64,000 bases of DNA from Sympetrum striolatum (GCA_947579665.1 OX388348.1:17484001-17548000), one strand, 5' to 3'; positions 37,719 through 53,000 are shown, counted from the stretch's first letter. Program-made: numbers and translations. Notes: generated by a model not told the origin, from the letters alone.

Positions 37719-40700
37719 TTTAATTAATTTAGTGAGAAATTCACTGAGCTATAAATTAAAAATGGTATTTGTTGGGTTTTTAGATTATTAAGTATGTGTA
37801 AATTAGCATAGTTTGTGTTAAATTGTAAAGTATTATAGTTCATGGACTAGGAATATTAAATACCAATGCTCTGTATAAAAATTATATTAAATGTATAAAC
37901 AAACAATTCCTCAAATTTCTACGTAAAACTACAGAAAATGGTTATTAAATAAAGTCCATAAACTGCACTGCTTTACCATTTAATGCATAATAGTATATTT
38001 AATGCTCTGTTTTTGTATAGTTAGAACTTTGAAGAATTATTTTGTCTTAAATGTAAAATACGTAATGTAAGATAACGTCTCCACCTACCCTAGAGACTAA
38101 CTGCGGTAGTATTATCCGATAAATAAATGGTTTTACATTTCTTACGACTCGCGTAATCATATGTTCGCGTGTTTATATGTAATATAAACTGGACATTAAT
38201 GGGTCAATATTTCCAAAGGCAAAACAGGCTTTATCTTCTAATCTTCTTACTGAATTCATTAAAATTTCTACTTAGCCTATTTTTTCATCCTTTCATTTGC
38301 ATCTATCAAAATATTCTCTGTTGTTTCTTAAACTTCAATTATTTCCCAAATTTCTATTTGTTTCATCATTTTTCTCTTTCCCAACTTTTCCCTGCCTTAG
38401 GGTCTTCATAGATTTCTACTTTTTCTGTTCCCTGGAAATCTCGGTTTCCTTCTATTCTTCGCTAAATCTGCTCCCATCTGCAGCTCTTCTCCCATTTTAT
38501 AGCACTCAGCTTCTTCCAACTTCCTTCTTCTCCGGTTTCACTTCCTTCTCAGCCTGTTTCTTATTCCTTCCTTGTTCTTCCTTATCTCCAGTAACCCCAC
38601 ATTTTCCTCATTTCTGTCCTAAGCCTACTTCTTGCACCGTCCCTTACTTAGGTTTCTTTTCCTTTGATATTCTTCCTCTCTGATTCCCTTTGATCATCCA
38701 ATTCGTCATTTTTGTCTCCAGCAGGGCTTGTTGTAGCTCCGAGCTCGTACTTTTCCTGTTCTACCAGCCAATGAGATTTGAATGCTATTATATTCAGTGC
38801 CCTATTTACGTCAAGCTAAAAGTTTGCATAGAAAATTAAAAGAAATAATATCTGCGTTGTCCATTCTTCCAGTTAATGAGATTTAAGCCTGATTTAGGTG
38901 TTTTCGCGATCTTCTGATCGACCTTCTTTGTAGGACTTAGAGTCGTATCCTGAAGATTATTTAAAGTGTATAGCAAATCTGTATTGCGGGATAAATACTT
39001 TTCAGGATGATTAGAACTAAAACTTACGAGAAGACTAGGGCCGGCTACATTACGCCAGCATGTTGTAGCCACGTTATAATTAACGTACCAATTATTTTTT
39101 ATTTATATTCGTCTTACTGAAAAGGATGATGCACAATAAAATATTATTTATCCACACTCCAAAGTTGGGGGCAGGTGTGTATGTATAGTAGGGAATATTA
39201 ATATACATATTTAAAATGCATAAAAAGTTCATTAAATTATTCACCTTATAAAATATGTCACTTAAATCACCAGTCCAACATTTCTGAGGGATTATCCATC
39301 CTACTGTATCATATACATACAGCATTTTTCAGTAACATTTATACCTGCAGCCTGTTTATCAAAATTAGTGATCCTAATTCTAAAAAGGTAGTGAAAATAA
39401 AGATTACGCGATTAAAAAAATATCCAGTGACTACTTAGATATACGGTTGATTCATATCCATGCCATAGTATAATGTGTGATTTACTACATATTCCACGTA
39501 TTTCAGGAAAGACACCGCCATTAAAAATATGTTTATGTAACTGCAAATAAAGTGGAATTTTAATATAAATATTTGTGAATGGAAGCAATTTCAACATGAT
39601 TACAAGTTCACAGAAGTCAGATAATCCACACTGTGATCTAACAAGCAGGATGAGAATAATCCCTCTCTCTTTCTGCAGTCTTGAGAAATTAATCAACGTA
39701 TAGAAATATGTATTGGTATGTATTTTTTCACGCTTGCATGGGTTAGAGGTTCAGCAATAGGACTTGCTAAATTGATTCCATAATGTGAGAAAATGAAGCT
39801 TAAACTCCAACTAATTCTGTAAGTAGCACCTAAAACTTCAATTTGGTATACCAATTTACTGTAGGTTACCGCTTTAAAGTTCATTTATAAGGAAACCATA
39901 TCAGTACTTTCTCTCTGATATTTTACTCTAAATTTGCCTCCAAAATTTTTATAAGCTTCCTTTCCTTATTTTTCCCGTATACTACATCCCCTATATTGCT
40001 ATAAAACTTACTCTTCATATCTTTATCTTTCATATCTCCGTATCCTTATCTCTCTCAAAATCTTCTCCAGCTTTCCCTTTCCATCCAAACAGCTGATCTA
40101 GCAGATTATCTCTTCATCCCTGTGCCAATCTCACCATTCATTTCCACCCTTTTCTTGCTCATCCTATCGCTTCCACTCAGCACTTCCGTGAGAGACGATA
40201 GAGAGGTAATATTTTCCACGCTAAATCGACGCTTAGCCGAAGCACCGCACTAAATGACGGGATGTTGGGACGATAGGCGAGAATAAGTGTATGTCCTAGA
40301 TTCAGAATGTCCCCGAGAAATGTCTTCTATAAGTGAGCATGTTTGAATTCGGATGGTGTTTTTGAGTTGAAGTGAAACAAATTCTAGGATGGAGATTTTA
40401 TCCCTCTTTTGCCAAAAATATGGTTTATTTTGGCAGAGGAATATGACAAAATTACTTTGTCATATCTTTTTATTATAATACTAGCCTTACATATAAACAA
40501 CATACGTCTTCGACGAAATTGTAAATACGACAGATAACGATAATGAAAAAAATTAATATGCTTAACAACAGCACTATGAGCATTAGTATGCATATCTCCA
40601 CTTTGCTAAAAAATAAATTCGTAAAGATAAAAGAAAAACCGTACTGTTACAGTGGATGTATGTAATTAAACAATATGAATACTTTTGCTGAATGTGAGAA

Positions 40701-40744
40701 ATATTTACAGCAAAATTTATTAGAAGAATTATACAGTGATGAGG
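37719..40744. other. Non-coding stretch with a pyrimidine-rich tract (about 38280-38700)
   Basis: The plus strand of 38280-38700 is dominated by C and T, which creates two overlapping frames rich in Phe, Leu and Ser. These are composition artefacts. Elsewhere AT-rich, with no gene, RNA or transposon end recognised. Confidence 0.4.
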
Positions 40745-40838
40745 GAAATAACTAAGTCCCAATTCCACAAGAAGTTTTTTATTCGCAAATTTTCTTTTAA
40801 TAAACAAATATTCGTGTGGAATTGGGACTTAGTTATTT
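40745..40838. repeat. 24-bp perfect inverted repeat with a 45-bp loop
   Basis: AAATAACTAAGTCCCAATTC...CA at 40746-40769 is exactly the reverse complement of 40815-40838. Similarity extends outward (TGATGAGG on the left; CCTCATCA at 40843-40850 on the right) with a small gap. It could be a snap-back duplication, a foldback relic or a hairpin RNA precursor. Confidence 0.9.
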
Positions 40839-43562
40839 TCCTCCTCATCATCTGATGGAGTTCCACAAAGTTTAAACTTCTTTCGTTGATTATAAGGAAG
40901 TATATGGAGTATATATTTTATACTTTATAAATTTACTCACTATGAACCTAACTCTATGTATGTTTTACGTAGCACACAAAATTACGAAGTAATCAAAAAA
41001 ATATGATACTATATAGTAAAAGTAAATGGTATAATAGCCAATAAAATTAAAGTAAAGACCAAGAAAAATCTAGAATCAAGTTGCTATAACATGGAAGAGG
41101 TGTATTTACAAGAATAGTTGTCACCAGTTGTATAAGAAAAAAGTGTTGTCGCAAAATTATTGTTTGGCGCTTTTATTTTATTTGGCTATTTTAATGAGCC
41201 ATTTCCAACCGTAATAAATGAAAAAAAGCCAAACAGCGAAACACAAGGATATTTTGTTAGGATATGTGATTAGAATCCGTTGATTTCTAGAAAATGATCA
41301 TATTATTTGTAGAGGGTTATACATTTGAGTGCAATGGAGTTTTGCGGAGATAGGTTCATATTTGTAATAGGACGATGGCATTTGATATGGTATAATGAAA
41401 ATAATTCTTCCCCAGTTGTCGGGTGTTTTTCCAACTGCTCCCCCCATGGGAGTGATTGCGGATGGACGCTCTGATGTTTGGAATCACGGTTCAGATTTTA
41501 ATACCTCAGAAAGGGACAATGGCGGAAGCCGCTCGCGATTGCCTAAGTTAATATTTGATTGGGCCGATGGATTGGACCTCGCGCACGACTCTTATCGCCT
41601 GTTTTCATTTTCCAATTATGTTTACCCCCCAGTGATACGATCTGATTACTTAATGAGTATAGTGTAGCGTGTATGAATCCAAATTTTCTTAAGCGGATAC
41701 TTCTGCGTTATGGAGATAACTATGGAAATATCCATCTATCGTTTATGGTAAATATTTACATAAAAATTTATGTTAAATGCGAAAGTTTTTAAAGAAGAAC
41801 ATTTTTATTCTCACGCCTTAATATTTTTAAAATATTGCCATATTATATCTTAAGAATTAGCGTAGTTTATTCATTTGAAATTTTAAACATAGTTACTTTT
41901 TAGACAATAACATTAGTCTCAAGTTGTGATAATTCTACCGGTTATATTGGTTACCACTAATTTATACTGCAGAGTGATTACCTCAAATATGTAATGAATT
42001 TGATTTGACCGTACACGATTGAACGTCTTTTAACTGATGAGAAATGGCTGCAAGACCGTAATAGCCGTTATTGTAAATCTTGTGGAAAGTAATAAGCTCG
42101 CTTTTTCATTTATTTATTCAGATGTATTAAATTAAAACTATCTCGAAAAGCAAATAAAAGTGGCATAAGAACCGGATGAATTATAAAAGTTGTCGTTAAA
42201 AATTGATTCTTTTTTTGCATATAAACATTTTCCTCCTAAAACTCATTCGTATGGTGATAAAAAGCAAAATATTACTGTAAAAACGTAAGATAAGATATGA
42301 AAATTAAAATCTCCATATTCAGTATCACGAGAAGAATAATGTAGATACTCGGAGGGTTATTATTAATTTTAGGTTGAGAGATTATCTAAAAGATTATTAT
42401 ATTCATTTTGAGATTGCATTTTGTATAAAGATGAATATTTCACACGAATGTATACTGAAGCAGTTCATGATGCAACAATTCTGAACATTTGGATTAGCTT
42501 CCACTAATACTTCACTTCCTCTAAAGAATCCTCTCTATTCCTTTTATTTAAAATTTTTATTTTTTATAATTATTGAGAATATTTACGGAAATATGGTAAT
42601 TAGCAAATTACAGTGACATGCAGGAAGAAATATCCTCTTATTTTTTAGATAATTTCTTATCCAGGTAATGATACTCTCATAATCGCAACTTTGGGCTTTA
42701 ATCCATTCCAATCTCGAAACTTAAGGAAAGGAAACTTATACAAAAGCATTTGAAAGCTCTTCCCATTAATAATGTCAGTAGTTCCGCGGTTTAACACATT
42801 TTGTCTCTGCTCTGCAGGGGGAAGAAGCTTGGCTCTCCCTCTGAATAAATTATGTGTGACTGTGTAAGACTGAAGAAGACAATCCTAAAATTTGAATCTA
42901 AAACTTACATTTGAAAAATAATAGATCTTCGAGAGTTATATATTTCTATGGATTAGTTATCTGGGGCATTTCAATCATTGAATACAACACATTGCTTCTC
43001 ACATACGAGTGAAATTTGAGAGTAGCTCCATTTTGAATTTTTCCTTGTATCTGAGCAGCTCACATTGTCGCTGTAGTAAGGTAATATAATTAATAGTAGG
43101 TAATGACAGATAGCAGCTCCATTTCGGATGATTCCCTTTATTTATTTTCTCATCTTCTTTCCTTCATTTCTGGAAGAAAAAGATTTTTTGAGGAAGTACA
43201 CATGTATTTTTACGTGGAAAGAACTATGAATCACTACCATAATTTTAATATTTGTAAGAGAATTGCAGCTTTCGAGGAGAGTAATCAACATAATTCTAAA
43301 CGGTATTTACCATGGAATCGCTATGGCGTGATTCTAGCATATTACCACATTATTCTTACTGTCTTGCTCCACGTTCAGATGGATTGAAATGAAAATTGAA
43401 TATAAATAATTAGCAAGTATAATTCAAACTCAAATTGTGTATAATTTTCATGCAGTTCGTTTGGATAGAATCGGATACAATTTTAATCAATCTGGTATTA
43501 CTTTCACGACAACTTATTTACTTCCCGTTTTACTATATGTAGTTTATCTATAGATTAATTAA
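40839..43562. other. AT-rich non-coding stretch
   Basis: A slightly GC-richer segment at 41395-41667 has a 90-codon frame without recognisable motifs. Otherwise I see nothing. Confidence 0.35.
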
Positions 43563-43690
43563 AGATTTAAAATCTACAATAGCACTCAAGGGTGCTCTCA
43601 AAAATTGCGGTGTCCTGTCTTTTTTTCTCGGAATACCGGAGAATGGGAAGAGGTACGCCAACAAGAAAGGCCATTGGAGATTTTAAACCC
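43563..43690. mobile_element. MITE copy, family GGTTTAAAATCTCCAATAGCC (128 bp)
   Basis: It starts AGATTTAAAATCTACAATAG and ends with GGCCATTGGAGATTTTAAAC. The interior CTCAAAAATTGCGGTGTCCTG and TCTCGGAATACCGGAGAATG matches the 19360 copy in reverse and the 54388 copy in the same orientation. Confidence 0.7.
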
Positions 43691-44099
43691 TAATTTCTTA
43701 ACTTCCGTGTCCCAATTTTCCTTTCTTATCTATAGATTCTAAATTACACGAAAGTTCATTGAAAATAGTCGGTACTGTAGTTTTCAAGTTTCTCTTTCCA
43801 CTGCTTTTATACAACCAAGAAAAATCATATTGAATCTTTGACCTTCTGTTCACATTTTGATATTGATTCTTTTTTGCAGTGTATTTGCTGAATTATAAGC
43901 TCGTGTTCAACGAAATACATTATTATATTATGATTAGGGGAGTCATTTTCAGTTCCTTATCTAACAATAATAATACGGCAATAATTTGCTTTAATTCAGG
44001 CGAAAAAATGTCTAAAAGTCTTCTCTTCCATCCAACCCATAGATTTATTTATTTTTTTAATTTCTTTAACGGAAACAGGTAACCCCAATAAAATCCGTA

Positions 44100-44246
44100 T
44101 TGATATATTATACAAACACAAACACACAACAAACACAGACGACTATTCCCTAACCGGAAACATCCGGTAAGGCAGGATTCGAACCTGGGGCCTTGGCGTT
44201 GGAGCGCTAGCATGGTGACGTGCAAACCACCGGCCACGGTGGCCAT
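44100..44246 (-). repeat. tRNA-derived SINE, minus orientation (copy d)
   Basis: On the minus strand: head GGCCGGTGGTTTGCACG, box B GGTTCGAATCC (44175-44185), body CCGGATGTTTCCGGTTAGGG, then a GT-rich tail (44110-44140). It is the clearest full-length copy, and its consensus with copies a and c fixes the family boundaries. Confidence 0.8.
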
Positions 44247-47200
44247 TTAAACATCATAACCATATTACGGTTAAATCGCATTAAAATGGATTCTACAGAG
44301 AAGTATTATGTCCTGTTGTGTGTACTAACACTCAACTGACCTACTCTAAGTTTTACTAACGTTGTCCATTTCTGTAATATATGAGACAGTGTCACTTGGA
44401 TAACTCGTTGCGTTTCATTCAAATGTATTTCTTCCACTCGGGATTTTGTTTGCGATAATTGCGAGCGCATCCGCTCGGGAACGTCCCATTTGCTTTCTCT
44501 TCCGACAAATTAAAGCTTACGGAGTAGCGTGAGACACAAAATGAAAACAGGCTCCACTCAAACAAGAAAGCTGCGTGAAATATCCACAACCCTTGGTCTA
44601 ATTTGATTACAGTCTTTTGAGCGACGAGGATGATGCATGCGAAGTCTCACAGAATGGGAGAAAGGAAATGCTAATTGGGTGAAAGAATGATAATGGAGCG
44701 GGAACAAAGAAATTAGGATAATAAGATGGATGTGCGGTAAACGCGAGCTGTTTGGTGCAAAACACGAACCGAAGTAAGCTTCATTTCTTTTGAGAATTTT
44801 CTGTTTGAAGGAGAGAAGGAAATTCGTTGGCATAGTAAAGAAAACCTTGTATTCCCATCTTTTTGTGGTTGGAAAATAAAGATAAGTAAATTATATTTTA
44901 TACACTAAAAGAAACTTAATCTACCCACATTCAAGTTAGATATTACTCAACAGCTAAATGTTAAGTTACGAAGTCCTTGTGTTAATCTCAATGAGTCAAT
45001 TTAATTTTTTCAACTGTAATTGCATGATTTCATGCTCTTTTCAAATTACAGCACATATATTGTGCCAAGTACGTAGCCGAATGACAATACGTAATTAGTA
45101 GGTAATCAGAATTTTCCTTCTGTATACCTCTTGTTTTCACAATAGAGAAGAATAATTTGGCATTTAATCATTAAAATGATATATTGTACATTCATAATCG
45201 GGAAAATGAAATGTTTCGTGAAGGTCAGCACTCCTGTTAGTGCTTATCTTCAAATGCAGATCAGAGGATATTTTAAAAGTAAACGATATATTTTCAAAAT
45301 AAAATAACATGAAATGCCTAAAGAAGACAGAGAGAAACATTAACGTGATTCTTATTATTCAATTAAGTTTTAATAGAAATGTAATATGCACATTCAAAAC
45401 TCAGCCTGAATTTGAGGCCTAAATATTCGCAAATACATGTATAATGTCGCATATAATCATGGTATAATCATATTTTCTGGATGCGATACGGAAACGTTAT
45501 GCTGAGGTAGCTCCATAGCATTGCTTCTTCCTTAATTTAGAAAAGTGTTCTCTCTGTATTTTCTGAATTTCCTTGACAATAATATGTAGCTGTATATGTC
45601 GATATTTGTTTTCATGTCTCATCTCTTGTTCCATTTGCTATAATTTAATTCATACGACTGAGAAATGTATTTCCAGAAATGAGGACTAATTTCTAATCGG
45701 ATGGAAAAAGTCCAAAATTTGCGCGATTAGAATTATGAGCGGACTGATCCCAAATCCGTTTTGATAAGCCCGGTTTTTGGAAACGTATTTACCTTTATGC
45801 CTCAGAGGAAAAGAAAGTCAAGACGGAGAGCGGAGGAAAAGAGTGCGAAAAAACGGAGGAAATTTGTGGGAAGGGGTGGGAAGTGAAGGGCTTCCTTCTA
45901 CTTATTTTTCTTACCCCGTGGATAAGAAATCTCTGTGTCTCAATGAGTCACTTTAGAGATGGCGCTGTGGAGAATCGGGCGCGATGAGTGGGAAGAAGAA
46001 GACGTCGTACGAAGTGGGGATGAATGGAAGGGAGAATGGAAGAAGTGAGAATCAGGGAACTGAAGGAGGATGAATGGTTTTCGGTGGTTTGTAAGAAGCG
46101 AACCGAAGACTGGTTCCCTTCTAGACTTGCAGGTAGTCACGACTGGATATCATGGTAGAAAGACGAGATATTACACTAGACTCTTTATTCCGGAGTTTAC
46201 CAACATGAATGCCACGCCCTAGTGTGGGGAAATATGTGATTTAAAGGGGAGTTGGATAATATTTTGGTATCTCAAAAATTCACTTTTATACGATTATTTT
46301 TATTATTTATTTCTATATTAGAATTCTATATGCATGTGTCCTAAACATGCTATCATATAGTTTTCATTCGGTGAATAATAAGATTCTGAAAATTGAATAT
46401 TTTGTATAGGTTACATGGGGATCGTTAGGATTTCAAAATGACTAGGCACCAAAGTGGAAATACTGCATACTAAACTAGGCACTATTCTTGTGTTTTTCAA
46501 CGAGGGTTCCACCAAAAAAGGGAGTTAACTTTACATGTTTATGAGGAGCCTTAAAAAATGCCTTGGATATCTCGAAAATGTACTTACAATTTCCAAATTC
46601 TTTATTTCTATTTTTTCATACCTGAAGTTTGTATTCTGAAAAAGTTGTGGTATAGGGCTTATTTAGTGAACCATTAATTATTTTTCATGTTAAAAATTAT
46701 GTTTATGTATTACAGAGTATATAATTTATTATTAAACTAATGTTTTATTGAATACAATTCTATCATTATAGTATTTACTTATTTATTACTAGTAATTTAT
46801 ACCTAAGTCCTGTGAATCATTTCTTTTTGTTTAATATAATGTATATGATACATGGGGGATTGTTAAGATTTTAGAAAATCTTGGAGCTATTACGTGGGGC
46901 ATGACGAAAACATGTTAGGAGAGACTGCCTTTAATGTATCTAACGTGACTTGGAAAATATATGTTTACCCCTGTGAGATACAACACACAAATAAGAAGCT
47001 GCCCCTGGAAAGCACACTACACGCGGCCCTTGCAAGTTAGATAAATTGTGTAATGACAAGGATACATTCTAATAATGTAACTAAATATTAATGGAAGAAA
47101 ACGTATAACTCTCTCATATCCGAAATGAATGTAATAAAGTATCAAAGTAATATTAGAAGGATTAAATACTTCTATATATTAAACCCAAGACACTTGATGA

Positions 47201-50099
47201 TATATACTACTAATATTCGTGAATGAGTACACTAAGTTTAAATCAGTGTGAAAATAAGTGGATTAGAAATAGTTTATTTTCAGGCTTTGTAAACTTTTAA
47301 CTTCCAAAAACGACTCGAGTTATAAATGTTCAAGAGTGTTATTATTTAAGTAACATCTCTTTTAAAATTTATATTACACATTCTTTCTTTTTTTCTTTTT
47401 CTTATTTTAAATATTAATATTTTTTTATTTATTACTGGCGGAAGCATCATGTGGATTATTCGTTAAAAACTCAGTGTATCAGATAATTAGTACATACACG
47501 AAAAATCTCTCTGAAGTTGCTCAACTTCTTTATTTGTCAATTTATGTCGATTTCACTTTGTCTTTAACGGTTTGTTTCATTTCATAAGGAACCATGTGTT
47601 TATACTAGTATTGAACATTATTGATATCACTATAATTTTGTTTAAAACATTAAATATTTTTGTAGCAGTGTAAATTAATTACAAATTTGAATAGTGACCC
47701 ATTAAGTGAAAGGATATTCTGAATATAGCAATAAATTATAAGACAGCCTCTTTGATGAAGAATAATTTTCATGAATTATGGGGTTTAGATTAAAAACCTC
47801 TTCTTACGGCTATTTCCGTAAAAAAATTATATTTTACTAATTTTATAGCTTAGAGTGTAAAATATAATCACAGAATTAAGTCGCAAATTGTTTAACAAAA
47901 TAAAATACATTTTTTGGATATCACAAGTCAAGGGTTTCCAAAAAATGTCTTCAAATATTGCCAAAACTACAAAAAAGGTGTAAGTCATCTTTTGTTTCCA
48001 GTTTTAATAAAATAAATTAATAGAGCTACCTAATGTTTTTTGAAGTCAAGGGAATTTCTAGACAAAACAATAGTTATGTAATAAGTCGTAAAACATTCGT
48101 CATTTCAATCCATAAAGCATTTTTAAAACACAAATACGTTACGTTAATATGTATGACTAACGGCGCAATTGGAAAAATGAGCAACAAAACGACTCTAAAT
48201 GGAAAATTACATAAAAATTTGTATACTAGTTTTTGCAGTGGCAAAATCTGCGGAATATTTTACAGATGGTTAGTTACCATTTGTACTATAATTCCAGCCA
48301 AAAGCAAATGGCCACCGGATTTATAAAAATACTTTTTTCCGATTCGGAATCCCCATTCGGGAACCAGATTAAAACGTATAAAATATCACTGCGGATATAT
48401 CCTATGGAACATTTTTAGCGCGCGACTTCCATAAAATTATTTATCGAAATTCCATTAGTGTCCATACGCTCACCGCGAATCATTTTGCTCTTTTTTATCA
48501 TCCCACCGTCGACGTTTCGGCTGCTGCCACGCCCCCCCCACTCAAGCCATAAAAACCGTTCAGACAGAAATCATTCCGGGGAAAATAATCATTCCTCAAG
48601 GCCTTTCCAGAAAGGTTTTAATTTCGGCATCCAAATTTATTACTGATTCGATATTTTAAAATTCGCGGAACGGTGCGTTTTCAAGTAACCACTCCACACC
48701 GAAGGATTTTTCTTTCCAATACTTGGCATTATGAAACTAATAGTACTAAGCATCGTAAAATCATTTCCCAAACAAAAAATCTTAAACAATGTAATTTACT
48801 TATTTTTCTATTTTATATACTTAGCTCTAAGATTCTTTCTCATAAACCGTAAATTGCCACTAATAGTTGCCTAATTTACTAAGGTTTGTAAATTACTATT
48901 TGAATTTTCTGCATAAAAATAATGAAAAAATAAGCAAATAAGAAAATCAAGAACAAAACCAATCTTATACACATACAGAATAATAGATAAAATAATTTTA
49001 AAAACTAAAATGATTAAGAAAAATACAAATGAACCAACAGAAATTCCTTTTATCCTGCTTTAATGATAATTTACATAAATTCTTACGAATTTTACTTATT
49101 ACAATTTAACTATAAACAATAATGTCCTCCAACCAGAACCCTTGCAATAATCTTTAATCAGGTTTAGCTGGTGTTAAGATATTAATTTTAGGGGTACATT
49201 AATATTACTGTTATATTGATTACAGTCACACATTTGTAATGACCAAGTAATGGAAATTTGGATAACGCACATTGCACCATTAGTAGGTAAGTGACTTGAG
49301 TAATAACGAGACTTAAGTATTGAGTCATAAGGAGACTTAAACACGATACAATTGATTCAAAACATGTGGAAGTTTGCAATTAAAATACAAATTCATTGTT
49401 ACACCATAAATGTTTAAATTTCGCTAATGCCTTTTCATGTCTGAATTAGTCGAAAATCTATCTTGAATTTAAAGCTTTAAAAACGTTTCGTCCATAGAAA
49501 AAGGAAAATTCAGGGAAAACTGAAATGAACTTTTGAAATTCATCTCCCTAATCTCCGGACTCGTTAGCAAAAGCATAAAAGATTCTAATGCTTTTTTATT
49601 GAACAAAATAGTACAAAGAAATGAAAAAAGATCGTTTTATACCACGATAATTAACCAAAATCATGGGATGTATTCTCCAGGAATGACATTGCACCAAACT
49701 TTCATTATTTCAAGTCTCGAAATAAATATTATGTAATTAGCGAAAAATAAACTAAATCTGTGCATTAACCCCGAATACAAAGGAGTATCTAGTATATCTC
49801 GCGTTATAAGAACTCCATCTTAACTGAAATCCTTAAAAAAGCAACCTGCCGATTTGAAGTCAACAGACAAATATAAATCATATCTTACCTTGAAAATATC
49901 ATAATTTTTCATTTATTAAATGTATAAACTTACAAACGATGAACTGAAAAAAAAACATTTCGTAGACTCAGTTGTTTTAAAAATAATAGTAAAATTTTTA
50001 AACGAACTAAACGCAATTTAAATTACGGAATTACCGAGATCGGGGGGCATTGGTATGAAAGAGAGAGTTGGAGATGGAGGGAAGCCTTGAGCCAGGGAG
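44247..50099. other. Long AT-rich non-coding stretch with purine-rich islets
   Basis: Plus-strand purine-rich blocks occur at about 45.78-45.90 and 45.96-46.10 kb. A loose direct repeat (ACATGGGGATCGTTAGGATTT near 46415 and ACATGGGGGATTGTTAAGATTT near 46851) hints at an old duplication. A CpG-containing patch lies at about 48420-48620. No gene or RNA is supported. Confidence 0.35.
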
Positions 50100-53000
50100 G
50101 GGTTCCCTCAGTTCCTGCTATTGATTTTGCCTGCTCCTCCTCAGCATCTCCTCCATCCACACACAAATGTACCCACACCTAAATCCTTTCTGCTGCCCTC
50201 ATCAGCTCCCCCTCCTATTTCCCTTTCAGGCACACGCAAACACAGACGCCCGAGGATTCCGGTCGGGTTGCCATTTCGCTTTCTCCCCATCCTCTTCTTC
50301 TTGCTTTCTTTCCACTTTCTCCGACTGCTCCTCGAGAATGTTTCTCTTCGAACTGCCTTCCTCTTCTCTGTCTTCGTCTATCTCCACCTTCCGATCTTTA
50401 GGTTGGTGTCTAATCTACTTCCCTTCCCGCGCTTAACTTTCCCGTCTCTTTCCCTTACGGTTTCCTTCCTCTGTGATTCCACATACCTCTACTCCTCCTC
50501 CTTTTGTAACAGTATCTTATCCTGATCTATTTGAACAATTACCAATTTTAGTGCAATTTCTCATCACATTATCCCCTCAGTTCTCATAATACTTCGTTAG
50601 AATTCATTCCATCCATTCATCCAAAAATCTATTAAATTTATTTCACAAGCAACATGTTTATACGATCATCAACACAAGTCAATAAAGCTTGAGTTAATAA
50701 CAATCCAGAGAGTGAATAACGAACTGTATCTACTTGTAAGCAGGACATAATCTTTTCACTGTTGAGTGCGAACTATATAATCTTCATGGCACTGTTTAAT
50801 TTTTAAATGTCAATTATAGTTGGATTATTGTGGTGATTCATTTTAATTTCTTACACTATTTAATTTGATTTTTATGTTTTAGTACTGTATGCTTTATATC
50901 TCCATTGTAGTTTCTGCTGTGCTTTTGGGGTTGTCCTCAACTTGTTTGTATGGGTGTATTCCCGCTTCGTGACTTTTCTTAAATGTTATTTTTTTCCCAA
51001 ACGGTTAACTTTCTCTCTTGTTTATTTTTGAAAACTTCTCAATACAAAATTGATACCCAAAGTTAAGCGGAAAACATTTTACATAAGTCTACCGTTAATA
51101 TGTCTCTACATGTTGCAAAACCGTATATAGTCCTATAATATTGGTTCATTTTTCTTTTCCCTCTCTCCTTTAAAATTTATCACAAATTATTTCATTTTTC
51201 AGTTTCTCATGCTAAACTGTTTCTTTGTAATTAAATCATTCCCTCTTCTTTCCATGCTAATTGAAGTTAGAATCACTTTCTTCTCACCTCTACTCATTTC
51301 TGAATGTATTCTTCCTTCCTTATAGTATATCAAATACCATCACATTACTGTATTTTTATCGCTTAATATAAAATGTCGTGCGTTATTTACTCTCTACGCT
51401 GTTTATTCAAATATATTCTTAGAACTCGTATTTTTTTGTTTTTCGCTTACCTTTGCACCTTACCCTGTTTCTCATACTTGATTTCGTAACTCTTAGAACC
51501 TCATGTGGCAATCTTTTATCCTCATCCCTTCGTTTCACCTCCAGCGCTCTCTTGCTCTCACACTTCACTAAAGCTTCCTTCATCCCATATTCCTTTTACC
51601 CGCCTCATCCTCAAGATACGTGCCTCTTCCTCTATGACTTTCGCAGAGCATCTTCACACGAAACATTTTAGAGTCAACCCGTCATTTAATTTTGAACTTC
51701 CCTCAGCGTTTTTCTGATACGCCTTGTTTAATTTCCTTTCTAATTCTGTCCCATTTTCCAGCCGAATTTTTCCGCCCTTTTCTGTCCTTTCCTCCCCCAG
51801 TTGCTGTTCGTTTTTGCCCTTTGGACATTCTTTGTTCCTCCGTAGCATTTTCATCTAATTTCCCCGCTGTCCTCCCCTCGAAATGTTCTTTACCTATTTT
51901 CCCCTTCGTTCTCATGATTTAGTTTCCCTCTCGTTTCCTCTACTATGAGCCCCTTGTTTTGTCTCTTGCCTTTCTTCTCCCTTTGTATCGCTCTCTTCCT
52001 TAGAGTTATTTTTACGCAGCTCTTCTCTTTTGTAGAAAATCCCAATGCATGCGATTGTCAGGTCTCGGTAATTAGATTTTACCACACCCTATGTTTTGTC
52101 ACGTCACGCTCTCGTTGTAGCGAATCTACGATGATGAGAATTCACATTCCAAAATTACCGTTTTAACAGGTTGAATAATGTAAACGCATTTAATTTTCTC
52201 AGGACATTTTCCAATAAACATACTTCATGATATTTATACCATGAGTTATAATTAGAACCACAATGTTTCTGTGTTTCTAGAATGAATTGTTAATCTTGGC
52301 TAAAATGTGCTGTGGAATTGTTTTTTCTTCCCTCCATCTACTATTTATTCTGTTCTACTTGTGTCTGAATGTTTTAAAAAATGGGTTGATTTTGTTACGT
52401 TTTCCTAAATTTATAATGCTGTAAAATGTTAACTATTTACAACTTATCATTTACGATAATAAGCTTTTAGTAAAATTTCTCTTCGTCTAATTAGAAGCTA
52501 GTATTCCTTAATTACACCTTGTACATTTATTAAAATATTCATTTAAATATTGATAAATAGTAAAATTTCATCCAATATTCGTCATTTTCGATCAAATATG
52601 TATTTAAAATGATGTACAATTGCTAAATCTCTCCCACATTTCGTATGTATTAAATCTATAAAACTGAACCTACAGTACTAATATTTGTTCAAAGCCTTTA
52701 ATATCAAAATGATTATCCTCTCCTCTGCCATGGACTGCTATCAATGAACTTTCATAAGTCAATCCGTGCAAAACCTCTGTGCAAATCACTTCTTCCACAT
52801 AGCGGAACACCAGGTAGAGAAGTCATACCCGAGCCATATGGTTAAACAGATATATTTTCTTCTTTTGTATCTGTTTTCCTCCACGACCTCTCACTACATT
52901 TTCAGACAACTCGTATCTCAACTCATTTGCGTATTTCCTACGTTAACACCCAACTTTTTTTACCTCTCCCATCAGTTCCCTCGCATTTTAGGGTTTTTAA

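Noticed and set aside
46410..46880. Loose direct repeat (ACATGGGG...GTTA-GATTT) as a transposon boundary
   Set aside because: The match is only about 25 bases with mismatches, and nothing else aligns around it.
50121..50525. 134-codon Leu/Ser/Pro-rich frame as a membrane protein
   Set aside because: The hydrophobic composition follows from the C/T-rich tract, a second frame overlaps it, and sister tracts give the same kind of frames.
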